In this document: piece by piece, positions 5,041 to 5,855 of the stretch | Position numbering within the stretch: position 1 is the first letter of the stretch | How the letters are laid out: each line of letters opens with the position of its first letter | NCBI GenBank assembly: GCA_030672945.1 | Contig: DAOVFL010000062.1 | Location: forward strand, 1 to 5,855 | DNA: 5,855 bases | Direction of reading: 5' to 3' | Source of the DNA: Candidatus Bathyarchaeota archaeon | GTDB taxonomy: Archaea; Thermoproteota; Bathyarchaeia; Bathyarchaeales; Bathycorpusculaceae | Made by a program: the position numbers and the translations under genes | The notes under the pieces: generated by a model | The model's input: the letters and a program-made list of their open reading frames with translations, nothing else | What the model was told of the DNA's origin: nothing | Databases searched by the model: none

Positions 5041-5841
5041 GTGGTAACGGTCGATGAGATTAAGAGGCTTGGGCAATTAAGCGCTAAAGACCACATGGAA
5101 GAAGGAAGGAGGAATTATCCATATATGGGTTGTGTTCTAAGGAAAATTTCACCGTACTTTACAAAATTCTCTATAGACCATAATGTCACAGCAAACCAAG
5201 TTAGTGCTTTGTCAATTATTACTGGCATAGTCGCGAACACAACTCTCATCTTTGGCAACTATTACCTTATGCTTCTCGGGTGCGCTCTATACCAACTCTG
5301 GAACATTTTCGATCTAGTAGACGGGGAAATAGCGAGAGTGACTGACATAAAAACTGCGGCAGGAAAATATTTAGAAACAATAAACGGACCCATAACAGAA
5401 TGCGGCTTCATATTATGCCTAGGAATAGGTCTATCAAAAATACTCAACGACAAAACATTCGTTTTCTGGGGTTTACTCTTAGCACTATGCTACGCATTAT
5501 TACACACCTTCGGAAGGACAAGAGACATGATGATGGAGCGATTTCGAATACAGAAAGAAATTGCCAAGCCAGAAAAAACTCAAACACCAACCTTAAAATC
5601 ACATGTCAAAAAAGCATATAAGAAAGTAAGACTCTTCTTCGTACTCTTCAACGGATACTTAATCTTGACATTCCTAACAATTCTTCAACTGTTCCTCCCA
5701 AATAACGCTTACTTAACCTTCTACAGCTTAAAACTCAACGCTTTATCAGCATACTTTTTCTTGTATGGAATAATATGGATTGCTAGAATGGTCATCACAA
5801 GTGTGACCAATTATAGGAGCCTTATTAAGCGCACGCGTTAG
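5041..5841 (+). CDS. CDP-alcohol phosphatidyltransferase-family membrane protein with altered active-site motif
   Basis: An intact gene of 266 residues from GTG 5041, chosen because GGTGG at 5031-5035 sits 5 bases upstream; TTG 5029 would add four residues. The family swaps CMP for an alcohol in CDP-linked substrates, making archaeal phospholipids or glycan phosphodiesters within the membrane. Using the GTG numbering, the soluble N-terminus (VDEIKRLGQ) is followed by NVTANQVSALSII, then the motif D91-LV-D94-G95-EI-A98-R99, then G108. Where the family normally has two more Asp (G-x3-D-x3-D), this protein has Glu112 and Gly116, with Asn115 beside it. Several membrane segments follow: about 56-90, 113-130, 139-155, 198-218 and 226-252. 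A basic loop (about 159-197) separates the halves. Coding-strand composition is A/C-rich, unlike the G/T-rich genes at the left. Length is near normal. Whether it is active with this motif is open. Confidence 0.85.
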   Translation: MVTVDEIKRLGQLSAKDHMEEGRRNYPYMGCVLRKISPYFTKFSIDHNVTANQVSALSIITGIVANTTLIFGNYYLMLLGCALYQLWNIFDLVDGEIARVTDIKTAAGKYLETINGPITECGFILCLGIGLSKILNDKTFVFWGLLLALCYALLHTFGRTRDMMMERFRIQKEIAKPEKTQTPTLKSHVKKAYKKVRLFFVLFNGYLILTFLTILQLFLPNNAYLTFYSLKLNALSAYFFLYGIIWIARMVITSVTNYRSLIKRTR

Positions 5842-5855
5842 ATGGCGTTTCACTG

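Noticed and set aside
1..5855. CRISPR array, tRNA or rRNA genes
   Set aside because: No regular direct repeats and no cloverleaf or rRNA-like conserved segments were seen.

Overview
The window looks archaeal, most like an uncultured Thermoproteota/Bathyarchaeia-type genome. The signs are TATA-box-like promoters close to start codons, several TTG/GTG starts, short leaders, and protein families typical of archaeal surface-polysaccharide loci. No rRNA, tRNA or other marker gene is present, so the lineage is an inference.

Layout. 1-422: 3' end of a nucleotide-sugar dehydrogenase that stops without the usual C-terminal UDP-binding domain. 448-1169: polysaccharide deacetylase-like gene broken by one -1 frameshift. 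About 1166-1347: debris of what may be the N-terminus of a glycosyltransferase. 1386-1957: polysaccharide pyruvyl transferase gene with its own promoter, frameshifted in an A8 run and cut off where a mobile element begins. 1941-2421: a 481-bp element with 51-bp imperfect terminal inverted repeats (43/51 matches), holding a single intact minus-strand gene for a winged-helix protein with a four-cysteine tail. About 2424-2800: decayed sequence that may be the rest of the pyruvyl transferase, with a 17-bp palindrome. 2844-3809: intact GT2 glycosyltransferase with a clear promoter. 3851-4020 (minus): remnant of the 3' end of an unidentified gene. 4039-4776 (minus): intact SAM-dependent methyltransferase. 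4848-5009: remnant of the N-terminus of an RmlD-like NAD-dependent sugar reductase. 5041-5841: intact CDP-alcohol phosphatidyltransferase-family membrane protein with an altered catalytic motif.

Taken together this is a locus for making and decorating a cell-surface glycan or glycolipid: nucleotide-sugar oxidation, deacetylation, pyruvylation, glycosyl transfer, methylation and transfer of a CDP-linked group. About half of its genes are decaying. The four genes that remain readable (GT2, methyltransferase, CDP-alcohol transferase, winged helix) lie among at least five damaged ones.

The most unusual object is the 481-bp element. Its cargo gene fills it from repeat to repeat: the promoter lies in one inverted repeat and the stop codon in the other. 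No transposase is encoded, and it sits at the break point of the pyruvyl transferase gene.
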